Shown here one piece after another: positions 10,961-22,250 of a DNA stretch of 64,000 nt. The notes beneath the pieces were generated by a model, which saw nothing but the letters and a program-made list of their open reading frames with translations, did not search any database and was not told where the DNA came from. Each line of letters opens with the position of its first letter. Positions within the stretch are counted from its first letter, which is position 1. This DNA is from Bryum argenteum (taxonomy: Eukaryota > Streptophyta > Bryopsida > Bryales > Bryaceae). The stretch lies in the NCBI GenBank assembly GCA_037043015.1, contig CM073322.1:33935364-33999363 (forward strand). Reading direction: 5' to 3'. Both the position numbers and the translations under genes were made by a program.

Positions 10961-11622
10961 CAAAGTTTATTGCAAGTGAAAGAATTTATTGAAAGTGGTG
11001 CAATTGGTGACCTGAAGAAAAGACAAGGAACATTGATTGCAATGGCGGCTTAAAGTGAACACTAAACCCAAGAGAGTTAGGATATAGTATTCTTTACCAA
11101 TAATTACCCATTACACTAACCTTTAGGTAGCACTAATTGAGCCTTAAAGGTCCAAGCGTTTCGTGGACCTCAAGAACCAGAAACTGCAATTCTTGACCAC
11201 TTGTACGAGTTGAGGTATGATTCAATTTAATTTACATATTTTGTATCTTTTAACTGTAAGATCTTCAACCTTACTATCTACACGAATACCAAGTAAAATT
11301 TCAACGGTTGGATCTCTACCGTCTCTAAGATAATAACGTTCAAAGTTGATTGAAAAGTTTTTTTGAGCTTTGCCTGAAAGACATAGTCTAAATGGTGCCA
11401 AGGGAGACTTGATGATTGTTACTCCAAACATTTTGCTCATGTTTTTTCATGTAGGTAATACTTCCATGTAAGTTGCATGACATATTCAACTTTATGTTTT
11501 TGGGTCAATTTTGAGCTTCAACGTAGATTTGGTTATGAAAACATTTCTACAAAAAAAAACAAGAAAATTTGAATCGAAACTCTCTATTTGGACTTGAAAC
11601 CTAAAAATTCAACATGTAGGTT
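10961..11622. other. Unassigned intergenic DNA
   Basis: A short open reading (10859-11053) contains the segment EFIESGAIGDLKK, which recalls oxidoreductases of the Gfo/Idh type, but it is far too short to call. Repeat-like DNA related to the 58.8-kb element (regions around TTCATCC and CTACGGTT) may be present. No gene is seen. Confidence 0.4.
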
Positions 11623-12175
11623 TTGACTCCTTAATGTCCTTGGGTTATTTTTAGCCAAAATCTCATTTTTGAAAAAAGTGACAGATGAAAATAAACACAA
11701 GCTATTCGAATCTCAACCATACAAATTTATAATAGACTTGTTGTAAATCAAGTGGTCCAAAACTTGACTTTTGTGACCTTATAGATTGTGAGATCGTAAC
11801 ATTTTAGTGCGCAAAATAGGCACATAATATTATAATTTTCACTTTGAAGTAAAAATGCTACCAACACTAAATTTACAATAAAAAAATCACCAACTAAAAA
11901 TTTGTTCATTTTCATCTCAAAAGCACTCTTGTACCAAAAAAAATTCATCAAACAAACATCTTGTCTAAAATAGTAGCCTTGTTATGGTGAAAATTGCCAA
12001 TCATTTTATAAAGGAAAAATAGTCCAAATCTAGACCCCTTGCACTCAAATTCATGCCTTATCTTCAATACATCTTTGATCGGGTCAAGGTTTCTATCACT
12101 AAAACTAGACTAGAGTTAAAATCCATCCCAAAACATAAAGTCCAAAATCTAATAGTGGATGAAGAAGATTCCTTG
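11623..12175 (-). mobile_element. TTAA element family 1, truncated, reverse orientation
   Basis: The terminus reads TTGACTCCTTAATGTCC, a mutated TTAACCCCTAAACGTCC. The inner sequence (TATTTTTAGCC, then ACAAATTTATAATAGACTTG) matches the reverse complement of the copies at 13-14 kb and 19-20 kb. The far end is missing. Confidence 0.65.
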
Positions 12176-12345
12176 CATTTGTCTTTTGAATAATTGTTGT
12201 TTTAAATAAATAAGTACATAGTTCATTACAATTGAGGGGCGCTTTACACTACAGATCAAGAGCCCTTACCATGAACAGTCAAAATTAGATTTTAAGTGGC
12301 TTTGTCGCTCTTTGTAGTGTAAAATGAAATTAGAGGGGGACAAGT

Positions 12346-14277
12346 TTAACCCCTAGTTGTCCTTGCAGTTGTTTTGATACATTTTGAATGAAGGTCAAAA
12401 ACTTTGAAGAGCCATGACTTCTTCATCTACAGTCCGTATTTGACGAAAGCTCTTCGGTTGGGTCGCAAATCAAGTCTAGTTCGTGTGGTGGAAATTGCAG
12501 ACACATACAATGAAATTTTGAGTTTATGGCATGCATTTTAGTGACAACAGCTTTTGGTTTGAGACTTCCAACCTTGGGCATGTTTTATCTTTGCAAGCCA
12601 ATTATGAGGAATTGAAAATAATTCTCTATGAATTATTTTTTTACATAAGTATGATCCGAAGATGAATCTCAACAACGTTTTAGTTGGAAGCTTTTTGATC
12701 CAAATAACTTTAGTGTTAGATTTGCCATGATATTTCTACGATAGAGATAGTGAAAAATTGGATGAAGTTTGAGGAGCTATATCTCCTTCATCCGACGTTA
12801 GATTTCAATTTTATTTTTTAGGATGGACTCCCATTAGAGTCTAGTTTTAGTGGTAGGGATTATATTGACTTAATTAGAGATGTTTTGATGATAAGGCGTA
12901 GGTTTGGGTGCAAGAGGTGTAGTTCTCGACTACTTTTTCTTTGTAATGTTTTGGTAGTTTTCACCATTGCAAGGCTACCAGAGGAGCCAATGAACATTTT
13001 TGATGATCATTTTTGAACAACTTTTTGGTTGGTGATTTTTTTATTGCAATTTGTTAAGTGGTAGGATTTTCACTCTAAAGTGATATTGATGAAATTTCAC
13101 AATTTGCTTTTAGTATTAAAACGTTACGATCTCTCAATCTATGAGGGTTCATAACTTGAAAGTTGGTCTACACAATCTAAAATAAGTCTACTATAAGTTT
13201 GTACGGTTGAAATCTGAATAATTTACCTTTATTTTCATTTGTGACATGTTTTTAACCCCTAAACGTCCCCAATGTCGTTTTTCTACATTTTGCATGGAGG
13301 GTAGAAACTTTGAAGAGCCATAACGCCTTCATCCAAACTCCATTTTGGATGAAATCACTTGGGTTGGGTCCCAAATTAAGTTTAGTGTGTATGGTAAAAC
13401 TTTCAAAGCCATACAATCAACTATGAATCAATGGCATGCATTTTAATGAAGGCAACTTTTGGTTTTGGGTTTTCAGATATTAGGCATGTTTTATCATTAC
13501 AAGCCAATTATGTGAAACCAAAAATAGTTTTTGATGAATTTTTTTTACACGAACATGGTCTTTAGATGAAATCTAACAATTTTCTACTTGGAAGATTTTT
13601 GATCCAAATACTATTGGTATTACATTTTCAATGATGTTTCCACAATGAAATAAGTGAAAAAATGGGTGGTTTTTGAACAGCTATATCTTTTTCATCCATC
13701 GTTAGATTTCAACTTTATATTTTTGGATGGATTCTAATTAAAGTCTACTCTCAGTAGTACAAATCTTGACCAAATCGAAAATGTTTCGTAGATAAGGCGC
13801 AGATTTGAGTGCATAGGGACTAGTTTTGGACTATTTTCCCTTTGTAACTTTTTGGGCAGTTTTCATCATTGCGAGGGTATTTTTTGAGCCAAGTAATTAT
13901 TTTGATAATTTTTTTTACATAGGGGTACTATTGAGATGAAGATGAATAACTTTCTAGTTGAAGATTTTTTCATTGGAGTAACTTTGTTGGTAGATTTTCC
14001 ACTCTAAAGTGAAAATGATGAAATTTTGCTGCTTGTTATGCGCACTAATATGTTATGGTCTTGCAATCTATAAGGCCTCATGACTCAAATTTTGGTCCAC
14101 ATGACCTACAACAAGTCTATTACAAGTTTGTACGGTTGAGATCTAAATAGCTTATATTCATTTTCATCTATGACAAATTTTTTGAAGATGTGATTTTTGG
14201 CTAAAAATAGGCTGGGACGTTTAGGGGTTGAAAATTGTATTTTTGGGTTAAAATAAGCAGCGACGTATAGGGGTTAA
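12346..14277 (+). mobile_element. TTAA element family 1, outer copy of a nest
   Basis: The element starts TTAACCCCTAGTTGTCC at 12346 and ends GACGTATAGGGGTTAA at 14277. After the inner copy is subtracted, its two parts (12346-13251 and 14232-14277) total 952 bp, close to the 980 bp of the inserted copy. Non-coding. Confidence 0.8.
13252..14231 (+). mobile_element. TTAA element family 1, inner copy
   Basis: Bounded by TTAA (13252-13255) and TTGA (14228-14231, one substitution), with ends CCCCTAAACGTCCC and GGGACGTTTAGGGG, a perfect 14-bp inverted repeat. It interrupts the outer copy just before its terminal 46 bp. The interior contains the family hallmark GAAGAGCCATAACGCCTTC. Confidence 0.85.
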
Positions 14278-14382
14278 GCTCATTTTTTTTTTATAAATAT
14301 TCAATATTCTCTTTTATACTTTCCCTTCTCCTCCTTTCTCTTAAGATAATTGAACAGTAGCGAATAAATGATTTGTGACCCT

Positions 14383-14450
14383 CATGGTCTCCTAGTTTGT
14401 AGTTAAGTCAAGGCATTTGCTACAACTCAACTATAACTGAGGAGACCATG
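14383..14450. repeat. 68-bp imperfect hairpin
   Basis: CATGGTCTCCT at the left and AGGAGACCATG at the right, with further pairing (GTAGTTAAGT against ACTCAACTAT), make a near-complete palindrome inside the Harbinger-related shell. Confidence 0.6.
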
Positions 14451-14683
14451 AAAACATTATCCACTTGGATAAATTAAGCATCTTTGGGGACCTCAAAGTT
14501 AAGTCGCCATACTCCTTTTTTTTCAAGAAAGTTGGTGAAAAACTAAATAGGATCAAGAGCACTTTATTGGCCAATCACAAATTTTGAAATACCATAGTCA
14601 CGGCTCTTAGTCCATAGTGTAAAGCACCCTTAGTACGATGTAGGGTAGAAATATTTATAACCGTGCATTTTAGAATCTTAGTC

Positions 14684-15115
14684 TTAACCCTTAAGCGCCC
14701 ATAGTGTCGTTTTTCGACATTCTGGAAGTGAGGCTCCGTCTTTGGTGCACAGCTCCGCTTTCATCCCATTGATTTTTCATCCGTCGATTTTTTTGACCAA
14801 CTCCTTGGTGGGTTTACTCTACTCCCTCCTTGGGTAAATAGTAATAACCTTGATCCTCAATTTGTGAGAGTGGGCGAAAGAGATTTTTCATGAAAGTTTT
14901 GGTGGTGTGATCTTCACCCCTTTTTTGCATGGATCTTGAAATCCATAGCTCCAAATGGCATGCAACTTGTCGGTCATACTAATTGCCATGCTCCAAAGAA
15001 GATCCTACGGTTGGATTTTCCATTTTCATCTTTTATTTTTTTTTACGCAATTTTGAAAAAATCAGCATTATTACCAACTTTAAGGAGCTTTACCCCGTGG
15101 GCGTTTAGGGGTTAA
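14684..15115. mobile_element. TTAA-bounded MITE, 432 bp
   Basis: Left end TTAACCCTTAAGCGCCCA; right end, reverse-complemented, TTAACCCCTAAACGCCCA. The interior is a separate family without coding capacity. Confidence 0.8.
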
Positions 15116-15495
15116 TCTAGTGAGATTTACATGGTGATTTTTACGGTGTATCAAAGTAATCTAACAGTGGTGTGAGACTTGCATACCATTGAAGATGCAA
15201 AATTATTGGCTTAGAGATAGGAAATCATGAGCAAAGTTCTTTTACCATTTATAGCATCATTCATAGCAACATTTGTTTTAAATTTTCAAGTTGTTTACTA
15301 AACAATCAAATATATAGTAAATGAATATGTAAATTTACATTAGAGGCGAGAAGCTAAAAGCAAAAAGAAATTGAGCCAATGGGAGACTTTAACCTTAAAG
15401 GTCCAAATGTTTGGAAAAGAATTCATGTGTTATAGAATGTGCATTTTTGTAAATTCAGTGAGGTTATGCTCCAAAAAAAATAAAAAATAAAGACC
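15116..15495. other. AT-rich spacer between two TTAA elements
   Basis: No gene or repeat is recognised. Confidence 0.5.
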
Positions 15496-15864
15496 TTAAC
15501 CCTTAAACGCCCAAGCAAGCCCGAGGGGCTTGATTCCAACAGAATCTACCTTGTAGCTCTCACTGTACTCAACTTTTCACTTATATTTTGATGTCAAACT
15601 GGTCACCGTCTTGTGATGCATTCAAAAGTGAAATTTTACAATTCAAATCACAATTTGTATGAATGATTTTGTGCTTTGAAAGGATTGTGGTAGGTAGGTT
15701 GGGGTTGTACATAACCTTGTAGGAGGTTGCAAGCTCATCATTGATTGGTCCATTCATGATGCCCAAGTTCAAAAAGTGCACTATTCATGATGCCCAAGTG
15801 CAAAAGATGCTGTGATCCAATTTTGGGCTGCCCGTTTTAGACCCCATGGGCGTTTAAGGGTTAA
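15496..15864 (-). mobile_element. TTAA element family 2, copy 1
   Basis: Ends TTAACCCTTAAACGCCCA and its exact reverse complement. The interior is homologous, in the opposite orientation, to 35120-35520 and 38334-38702 (for example GACATCAAAATATAAGTG and GGGCATCATGAATAGTGCAC). It contains two copies of a roughly 31-bp minisatellite. Confidence 0.88.
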
Positions 15865-16790
15865 CCCCTAAACATGCTGAATGTCAAAAAAAGATAGTTT
15901 GAATGGAGGGCAAAAACTTTGAAGAGCTAAATTCTTCATCTGAAGTTCGTTTTGAATGGAATCACTTGGATAGGGTCCCAAATCTATTTTGTGTGGTAAA
16001 AACTGTAAATCCATACAATGAAGTATGGATAAATGACAAACATTTCAGTGAAGGCAAGTACTATTTTTAAGTTTTCAAACACGGGGCTTGTTTTACCATT
16101 GTGAGGCAATTATGGGAAATCAAAAAGTTGTTTTTTTGAGTATTTTTTTACATAATAATGATCTCAAGATGAAAGCCAACAACTTTCTAGTTGAAAGATT
16201 TTCATATTGGATCTACAATGAAGTTTCTACATTGGAAAAAGTGAACAAATGGATGATTTTTGAGGAGCTATATCTCCTTCATCCATCGCTAGATTTTAAT
16301 TTTCTTTATTGGGATAAATTCCAACTAGAGTGTAGTTTTAGTGGGAAAAACATTCACAAAATTGAAGATATATTGAAGATAAGACATAGATTTGAGTGCA
16401 AAGGGTTGAGTTTTGGAATATTTTTCCTTTGTAAAATTTTTAGTAGTTTTTGCCATTGCAAGGCTATTATGTGCGCAAAGAGATATTTCTCAAGACTTTT
16501 TTTTGTTCAAGGGTGTTATTGTGATGAAGGCAAATATCTTTGTAGTTGATGATTTTTCACTGCTCTTAGTCTATCGGTAGCATTTTCACTTCAAAGTGAA
16601 AATGTTGAAACTTTGTGATCATCTTTTAGTTGTAATACGTAATGATCTCGCAATCTATGAGGCCTTGTGACTCAAAATTCAAACCACATAATTTAAAATA
16701 TGTCTACTACAAGATTGTATGTTTGAGATGACAATAACTTAAACAGTTCTTTTGCTTTCATCAATAACACTTTTTTTGGGATTGTGTTTT
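15861..16790 (+). mobile_element. TTAA element family 1, 3'-truncated, abutting family 2
   Basis: It starts with TTAACCCCTAAACATGC and shares its TTAA (15861-15864) with the preceding element. Family 1 landmarks follow in order (AACTTTGAAGAGCTAAATTC, TTTTTTTACATAATAATGAT, AATGTTGAAACTTTGTGATC). The 3' terminal repeat is not recognisable. Confidence 0.7.
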
Positions 16791-18110
16791 TTAATATTTT
16801 ACAAGTAAGTCAGTCCATTTAGAGGTCATTTCTTGGATTAAATGGGCAATGGTAAGCTTGGGGTATCACTTTTTGGACACACTAATTAGGTTATTTTTAT
16901 TGAAAGCCTCCAAAGTTTGTCTAATTTAGTCATTTTAATCAAGTAAAAAGACCCTAAAATAGAAAATAAAATATCATGCACCTCACTGAAATCAAAGTAT
17001 ATATGCCTATAGATTTTCTTTTAGATTTTTTATTTTTTTTGGATCCATTCATAGATGAGGGAAAAAGTGTTGAATTTGGGGATTTGCAGGCATTATAGTG
17101 CACAATGAATTAATTTTTTTATTATTAAATAAATTATTTTGTATTCTATACAAGAAGATGTAGGTCATATTCAAAAATTATATTAAAAAAAAAATGGTTG
17201 ATATTCCATTTGCTTGATTCTATGGATTTTAGGTTATTGGGACATGACTTACTTTTTCAACTAAAAAATCAAATAAAATTACTTCAAAATATTTTTTTTA
17301 ATTTTTAATTTTTTTTCTTGATACATTATAAGTATAGACAACTAAAACCACATCTAATGAAGTCTTATTGTATTACAGTTTAAAAATGGATATGTTTGTC
17401 ACACCAGCATAGAGTGCAATTGTTCATGGGACAACCTTTTTGGGTACCCCAACCAGACCATCACCCAAATAATATGACTAAAGAGACTATCTATTTTCTG
17501 TAATGAACTAAAGAGGCTACAAATTTGAAAATCATGTTGAGATGAATTTTGCCCTTCTTCTGCCCAAATTAAAACTTGACTTCCCATGTTGTACAAGAAA
17601 TGGACCGATATACTGAGAGAATTCTTTGCCCCATGTATGTCTTGACTTCTCATGTAAAGTATTCTTGAAATAAACTATTCAAGTGACCTCCTTCTACTTC
17701 AAGACCAAAACAACTCAAATTAATCAGTAATTAATAGATCTAAATGTAGCATCTTAGAGTTAACTTGAAATAATACTTACATGCCAAATTTGAACAGTTC
17801 ATTTTTTTCATTTGTGAGATTATAACAGTCAGAGTTGTATAAGTTTTGTTCCAGCGGGAACCCTCAAAACTAGTTTGAGGTTTGAAGGATCTTCAGGAGT
17901 TAAAAGAGTCTTGACATATATTTTACTAGAATGGGTTCTTATGATTTTGTGATAATTTTAGGTGCGTCTGAACATTTCTACTTCCGCGAAATATTCTAAA
18001 TTCATAATAATATACCCATGAGCATGTCGGCATGGGATTGTGAGGAAAAAAGTTGAAATCCTCTTGCTCAAGATATATACATTGTGCAAGAATTGCTGTA
18101 ATCCTATACC
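16791..18110. other. AT-rich intergenic DNA
   Basis: Nothing gene-like. Short frames at 17399-17653 and 17958-18311 lack recognisable features. Confidence 0.5.
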
Positions 18111-18195
18111 ACTGTTGTTATGTCCTGTGGGCATATCATCAAGGGTAGGTCGAACGGACACTTTATATACGCCAACCCTCACGGGTCTGGTGTTC
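18111..18195. repeat. Short interspersed repeat, copy 1
   Basis: This 85-bp stretch matches 36011-36102 (shared GGGCATATCATCAAGGG, then CGAAC/TGAAC, then CGCCAACCC). It is less AT-rich than its surroundings. No terminal repeats are seen, so the class is unknown. Confidence 0.7.
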
Positions 18196-18893
18196 TTCTT
18201 CTTCTTCTTCTCCAAGAATTGCTTACATATGCCTCCTTGGCTAAGCTTCTCAATGAATGAACAACCTTGTGATGAAACATCCTCTACTGCATCAAAAATC
18301 TCACTGTACACGCGTTATTTCCATCTTTAACTTTTCATCATGTGTTTTTAGTGATGACTAAGGTTGGACTACCTAAAAGCGACAGGGAACCCAAAAGCAC
18401 GGTGTACCTCATTTGTAGATTGTGAAAATACAGATGTACCTCATTTGTATATAACGCAATTGGGTCAAATCTTACTTAGCACTTTGGAATTTTGTATAAT
18501 ATTCACAAATGCGAATTACATGTTGCAATTTTTTGCAATCCTCCTGAAAACCTATTTCGAATGTGGTCATAATTTTATTTTGAATTTACTAGTGCTAAAA
18601 ATAGGTCAAATCTCTTAAGTTGGTGCTTTTAGGACACTCAACCTTACCTGATGAGTACAGGACGATAAACAATGTGCTGATACAAAGGTATACAGTTTCA
18701 AGTTAGTCGTTTATGTCACTTTTGCTTACATCATTATTTATTTCAAGTTGTAATACCACGTTTTTATATTGTTATTAACCTCAATTTGGAATCCAACGCA
18801 ACAAAATTGGAGAATAATATTATCGGATAAAGAAGTTATGGTTTTACCAAGTTTTAACCTATCATCCAATTCTTTTCCCCAACATACGGTGCT
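18196..18893. other. Intergenic, no gene recognised
   Basis: A CTT microsatellite follows the short repeat. Otherwise nothing is recognised. Confidence 0.5.
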
Positions 18894-19161
18894 TTAACCC
18901 CTAACTCTCCTTAAAACCCGAAACAGGTTTCGAAGGTTCCCGCAGGAGAAAAACTCAGCCAACTTTGACCATTATAATCTCACAAATGAGGAAGAATGAA
19001 CGCTTCAAATTTGGTATGTTAGAAGAATGTTAAGTGAACTTTGAGATCTTACGGTTGGATCCTTCAAATAATGCTTAGATTTAGATTTTTTGAGCTTAAT
19101 CCAAGGGAAGGTCAAATTTTGTGTCTTAGACCGTTTTGCAACAAGGAGATTTAGGGGTTAA
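18894..19161. mobile_element. TTAA element family 3, copy 1
   Basis: The element starts TTAACCCCTAACTCTCC and ends GGAGATTTAGGGGTTAA. The interior (CAGCCAACTTTGACCATTAT, then ATCTTACGGTTGGATC) matches 58716-58965. Confidence 0.82.
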
Positions 19162-19221
19162 GGCGTGAAATTATTCCTACATGCAAACAAACCCTTTCGC
19201 GTCCACATCGTATCAAAATAT

Positions 19222-20043
19222 TTAACCCCTTAACGTCCCTAGCTTCAAAAAACGACATTCTGGATGAAGAGCTTGAAACTTTGAAGACTCATAACTTCTT
19301 CATCCGAACTCTGTTTTTGACGAAATCACTTGGCTTTGGTCCCAAATCAAGATTAATTTTTGTGGTAAATATTGCAGACCTATACAATAAAGTGTTAGTA
19401 AATGGCATGAATTATTGTGAAGGCGGCTTTTGTTTTTGGGGTTTCACCCATTTGGCATGTCTTACCATTGCAAGCCAATTGTATGAAATCAAAGTATTTC
19501 ATGAATTTTTTTTTACGTAAGAATGATCTCAAGATGCATCTTAATAGCATTTGTAGATGGAAGATTTTTGATCGTGATAACTTTGGTATTGGATTTGAAA
19601 TAAGGTTTCCACGATGAAAAAAAATGATAATCTGGATGACTTTTTTAGAGCTATATATCCCTCATCCAACGTTTACTTAGATTTTGACCTTTTTTTTTGG
19701 ATGGAATCTAATAATGGTCTAGATTTTGTGGTAGAAACCTTGACCCACTCACAAATTCATAGACACATAGATACATTGGAGATAAGGCTTGGATTTGAAT
19801 CAAAGGAGTGAAGTTTTGGACTATTTTTCCTTTGTCAAATGTTAAGTTGTTTTCACCTTTGCAAGGCTATCATTTGAACCAAGATATTTTTTTAGTCAAG
19901 CTTTTGTCAACATGATCTATAACAAAGTTTATTACAAGTTTGTATAAATGAGATTTAAATAGCTTAACTTTATTTTCATACATGACACATTTTTTGAAAA
20001 TGAATTTTTGGCTAAAAATACCTCAAAGACGTATAGAGGTTAA
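19222..20043 (+). mobile_element. TTAA element family 1, near-complete 822-bp copy
   Basis: Bounded by TTAA at 19222-19225 and 20040-20043, with ends CCCCTTAACGTCCC and GACGTATAGAGG. The interior follows the same order as the nested copies (CATAACTTCTTCATCCGAAC, CATGAATTATTGTGAAGGC, AACAAAGTTTATTACAAG). Confidence 0.82.
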
Positions 20044-21275
20044 GAGTTATATCTTCATCGTAGTCTTGCATTTTTTTCTTTAATCTTTTCTTCCACTCTA
20101 CATGTCATAATCAAATCAAACTACTTAGTTACAACTTGGATTTGGGAATAAAAATAAATAAATCTACCTGGGCCTCCGCTTCTTTCAACAATTCTTTCTA
20201 CCCCAAAGCAATAACTTTGAATTACAATGATAAACACCTCAATCAACATCTCACGAATGGGCATATGGCAATGAGCCCAACCATCACTCAAAGATCACGA
20301 TCATAAGAGAGGGAACATACGATCTAGGAGGGACACAAAAAGTCCCAGAAGTGCAAAAAACTCTCACCAGTATGTTTACCTCAAATGATACAAGAAGCTA
20401 AATGATTACTAAAGCTACCGATTGTACAGTAGAAGAAAGCGATAATATCCGAAGTATCTTACCATTTGACCAAGTCTAAAAGAGAGGATCGACATGAGCA
20501 GCACTTTGAAGTGAGTTGGACACCATCGCTGCATGCCACATGACGAATCACCAGTGAACGCAGCTGTGTTCTCACTATTGTTTTTTTGTCCCTCATGTGC
20601 ACATCATGGACTTACACATCAGCACTCATCTTTAACATTTCCTTTCGTTGCAATATCTCATGCACTCTCAATTACTATACTGTATTGTACATGTATCTAC
20701 AGCCAAGGGTCGACCCCAATGAAACTTTTCAAAACTCTTGGTCAGGCACTGGTCAGTCCGTATGAAGCTTAGTCGATAACACAACGAGAGATGGAATGTA
20801 GAAATCGCTCTCCCTGCCCTCCACAACTTTCACCTGGGTGAGAGTTATGCCTGCATCAGAACTACCTACTCTACATAAAGATAATGATTCCGAAGCTTTG
20901 TCCAGTAAGGGTTGTACTTTCTCTTTTGCAAGGAAGACTGCTTTCATTCGCGAAGAAAAAGAAGAACAAAGATAATGATTCTAAAGGTTCAGTTTCCAGC
21001 GCGTAAAAGGTTTCAGTTTCCACTGGAAGGATTCGTAGAGCTCGGGTGCGGTTGCTTTGGGCAGGTGGTGTACTGTACCTTTGAGGACGCCCTACTTTCG
21101 ATCAGACAATAAGTGACTGTGTGGAATCTGGCAGTGGCCTCAATTTTATCGATGGGCATGGATGGACATTCTTGAGACCATGGACGTGGCGGCAGCTATG
21201 ACATTTGCCATAAGGGATCCGACACTTGGAACTCGCGCTGAGCTGGCTGCTGAGTGTCATCAGTATGGAAATGTG
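20044..21275. other. Intergenic and 5' flank of the dehydrin-like gene
   Basis: No convincing exon. A minus-strand frame at 20753-20947 and a plus-strand frame at 20912-21112 overlap, and neither has a supported gene model. Confidence 0.45.
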
Positions 21276-21283
21276 TTATATAG
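21276..21283 (+). promoter_or_regulatory. TATA box of the dehydrin-like gene
   Basis: TTATATAG lies about 125 bp before the start codon, implying a leader of roughly 95 nt. Confidence 0.5.
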
Positions 21284-21403
21284 CCATCTATCCATCGCAT
21301 CTTTGTACCTCCAGATCCCACACTGATTTTCCAGCTTTCAATCTTTCTGCACGACTCACACTCCAAGGACCTTGTTATCGATTAGCTAGTTTCATCGCCT
21401 GCC

Positions 21404-22250
21404 ATGGATCCCCAGATTGAGTATCTCGATGACGACAAGAAATATGGAGTGACCAAGGCTGACACCGATACGCCGGCAGGAGACGAGCTCACTTCGTCGA
21501 TGCAAACCGAGACGACGACGACGGAGTCCAGGGGCTTGTTCGGATTTGGGGTATGCACCTTCAATCCCTTGTCGGTGCCATGAATGAATGAACTTTTCAC
21601 CTGGTTCTGATTCTATTGCCGGTGATATGTCCATAGCTGTCGTCATCTGATCCTGCAGAATTTGCTCTAGTAGGATCACTTCCTCTTTCGCTTGATCCTG
21701 TTCCTGAAGGATTCAACTTGTTTATGCTTGCCAGAGATCGATCAGGAAGCATGTCTGTGAAATACAGTGAAACGTAATGCAATCTGATTGTGTAAACTAA
21801 GTGTTGAATCACCTCGCTGGATTCTGGATTGGATCGATTAATGTGTTGATCTATTTTCATGGCGACAACGTGCAGGGGAAGGCGGACACTTCCAGCAGCT
21901 CGGAGTCCGAGTCGGAGGAGGGCAAAGAGAGGCAGAGCCGGCGGCGAGCGGAGAAGGCCAGTCGCAAGAAGCAAGGAACTGGAGTCGCAGGCTTCGCGAC
22001 GGGGACGGATTACTCCGTGGATTCGATTGAAGGGGGCAATCCCACCGGCGGCACCGACTACTCTGCGGCCACGCTCGAAGGCGGCAACCCCACTGGAGGC
22101 ACAGACTACTCCGGCGCTTCGCTAGAAGGCGGACACCCCACCGGCGGCACCGATTACTCTGCCACGACTCTGAACGCCGCTGAGACCAATACCACCACTG
22201 TCGCCGAGCCAGCTCCGGAGCACAAAAAGCGTAGCCTCCTCGGATTGTAA
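21404..22250 (+). CDS. Dehydrin/LEA-like hydrophilic repeat protein
   Basis: Two exons (21404-21550 and 21876-22250, intron GTATGC...GTGCAG, phase 0) encode 173 hydrophilic, probably disordered residues. In order these are an acidic Thr/Glu-rich start, SRGLFGFG (42-49), a Ser/Glu tract (54-64), a basic region (66-81), then a 16-residue unit GTDYSxxxLEGGNPTG repeated three and a half times (92-151), and a basic end HKKRSLLGL. The first segments resemble the F-segment (DRGLFDFLGKK) followed by the S-segment of dehydrins. The repeat recalls glycine-rich dehydrin repeats, but there is no lysine-rich K-segment. Dehydrins protect membranes and proteins during water loss, and that role is inferred only. 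It could also be an unrelated lineage-specific protein. The gene is GC-rich compared with its flanks. Confidence 0.7.

Larger units (their letters stand above)
12236..14629. mobile_element. Non-autonomous Harbinger-related shell invaded by TTAA elements
   Basis: The left end GGGGCGCTTTACACTA and the right end (reverse complement GGGTGCTTTACACTA) share GCTTTACA with the Harbinger element at 230-3698. Similarity between the two arms continues for about 75 bp, including AAGAGCC. The flanks TGA (left) and TTA (right) are close to the TWA target. Most of the interior is two nested TTAA elements, so the original shell was only a few hundred bp. Confidence 0.6.

Noticed and set aside
10859-11053. 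Frame containing EFIESGAIGDLKK, reminiscent of Gfo/Idh-type oxidoreductases
   Set aside because: Only about 20 residues match the impression, with no cofactor-binding fold around it and repeat-derived sequence upstream.
20912-21112. Frame with GCGCFGQVVY, like a protein kinase glycine-rich loop
   Set aside because: No other kinase motif in any frame nearby and no exon boundaries; treated as chance.
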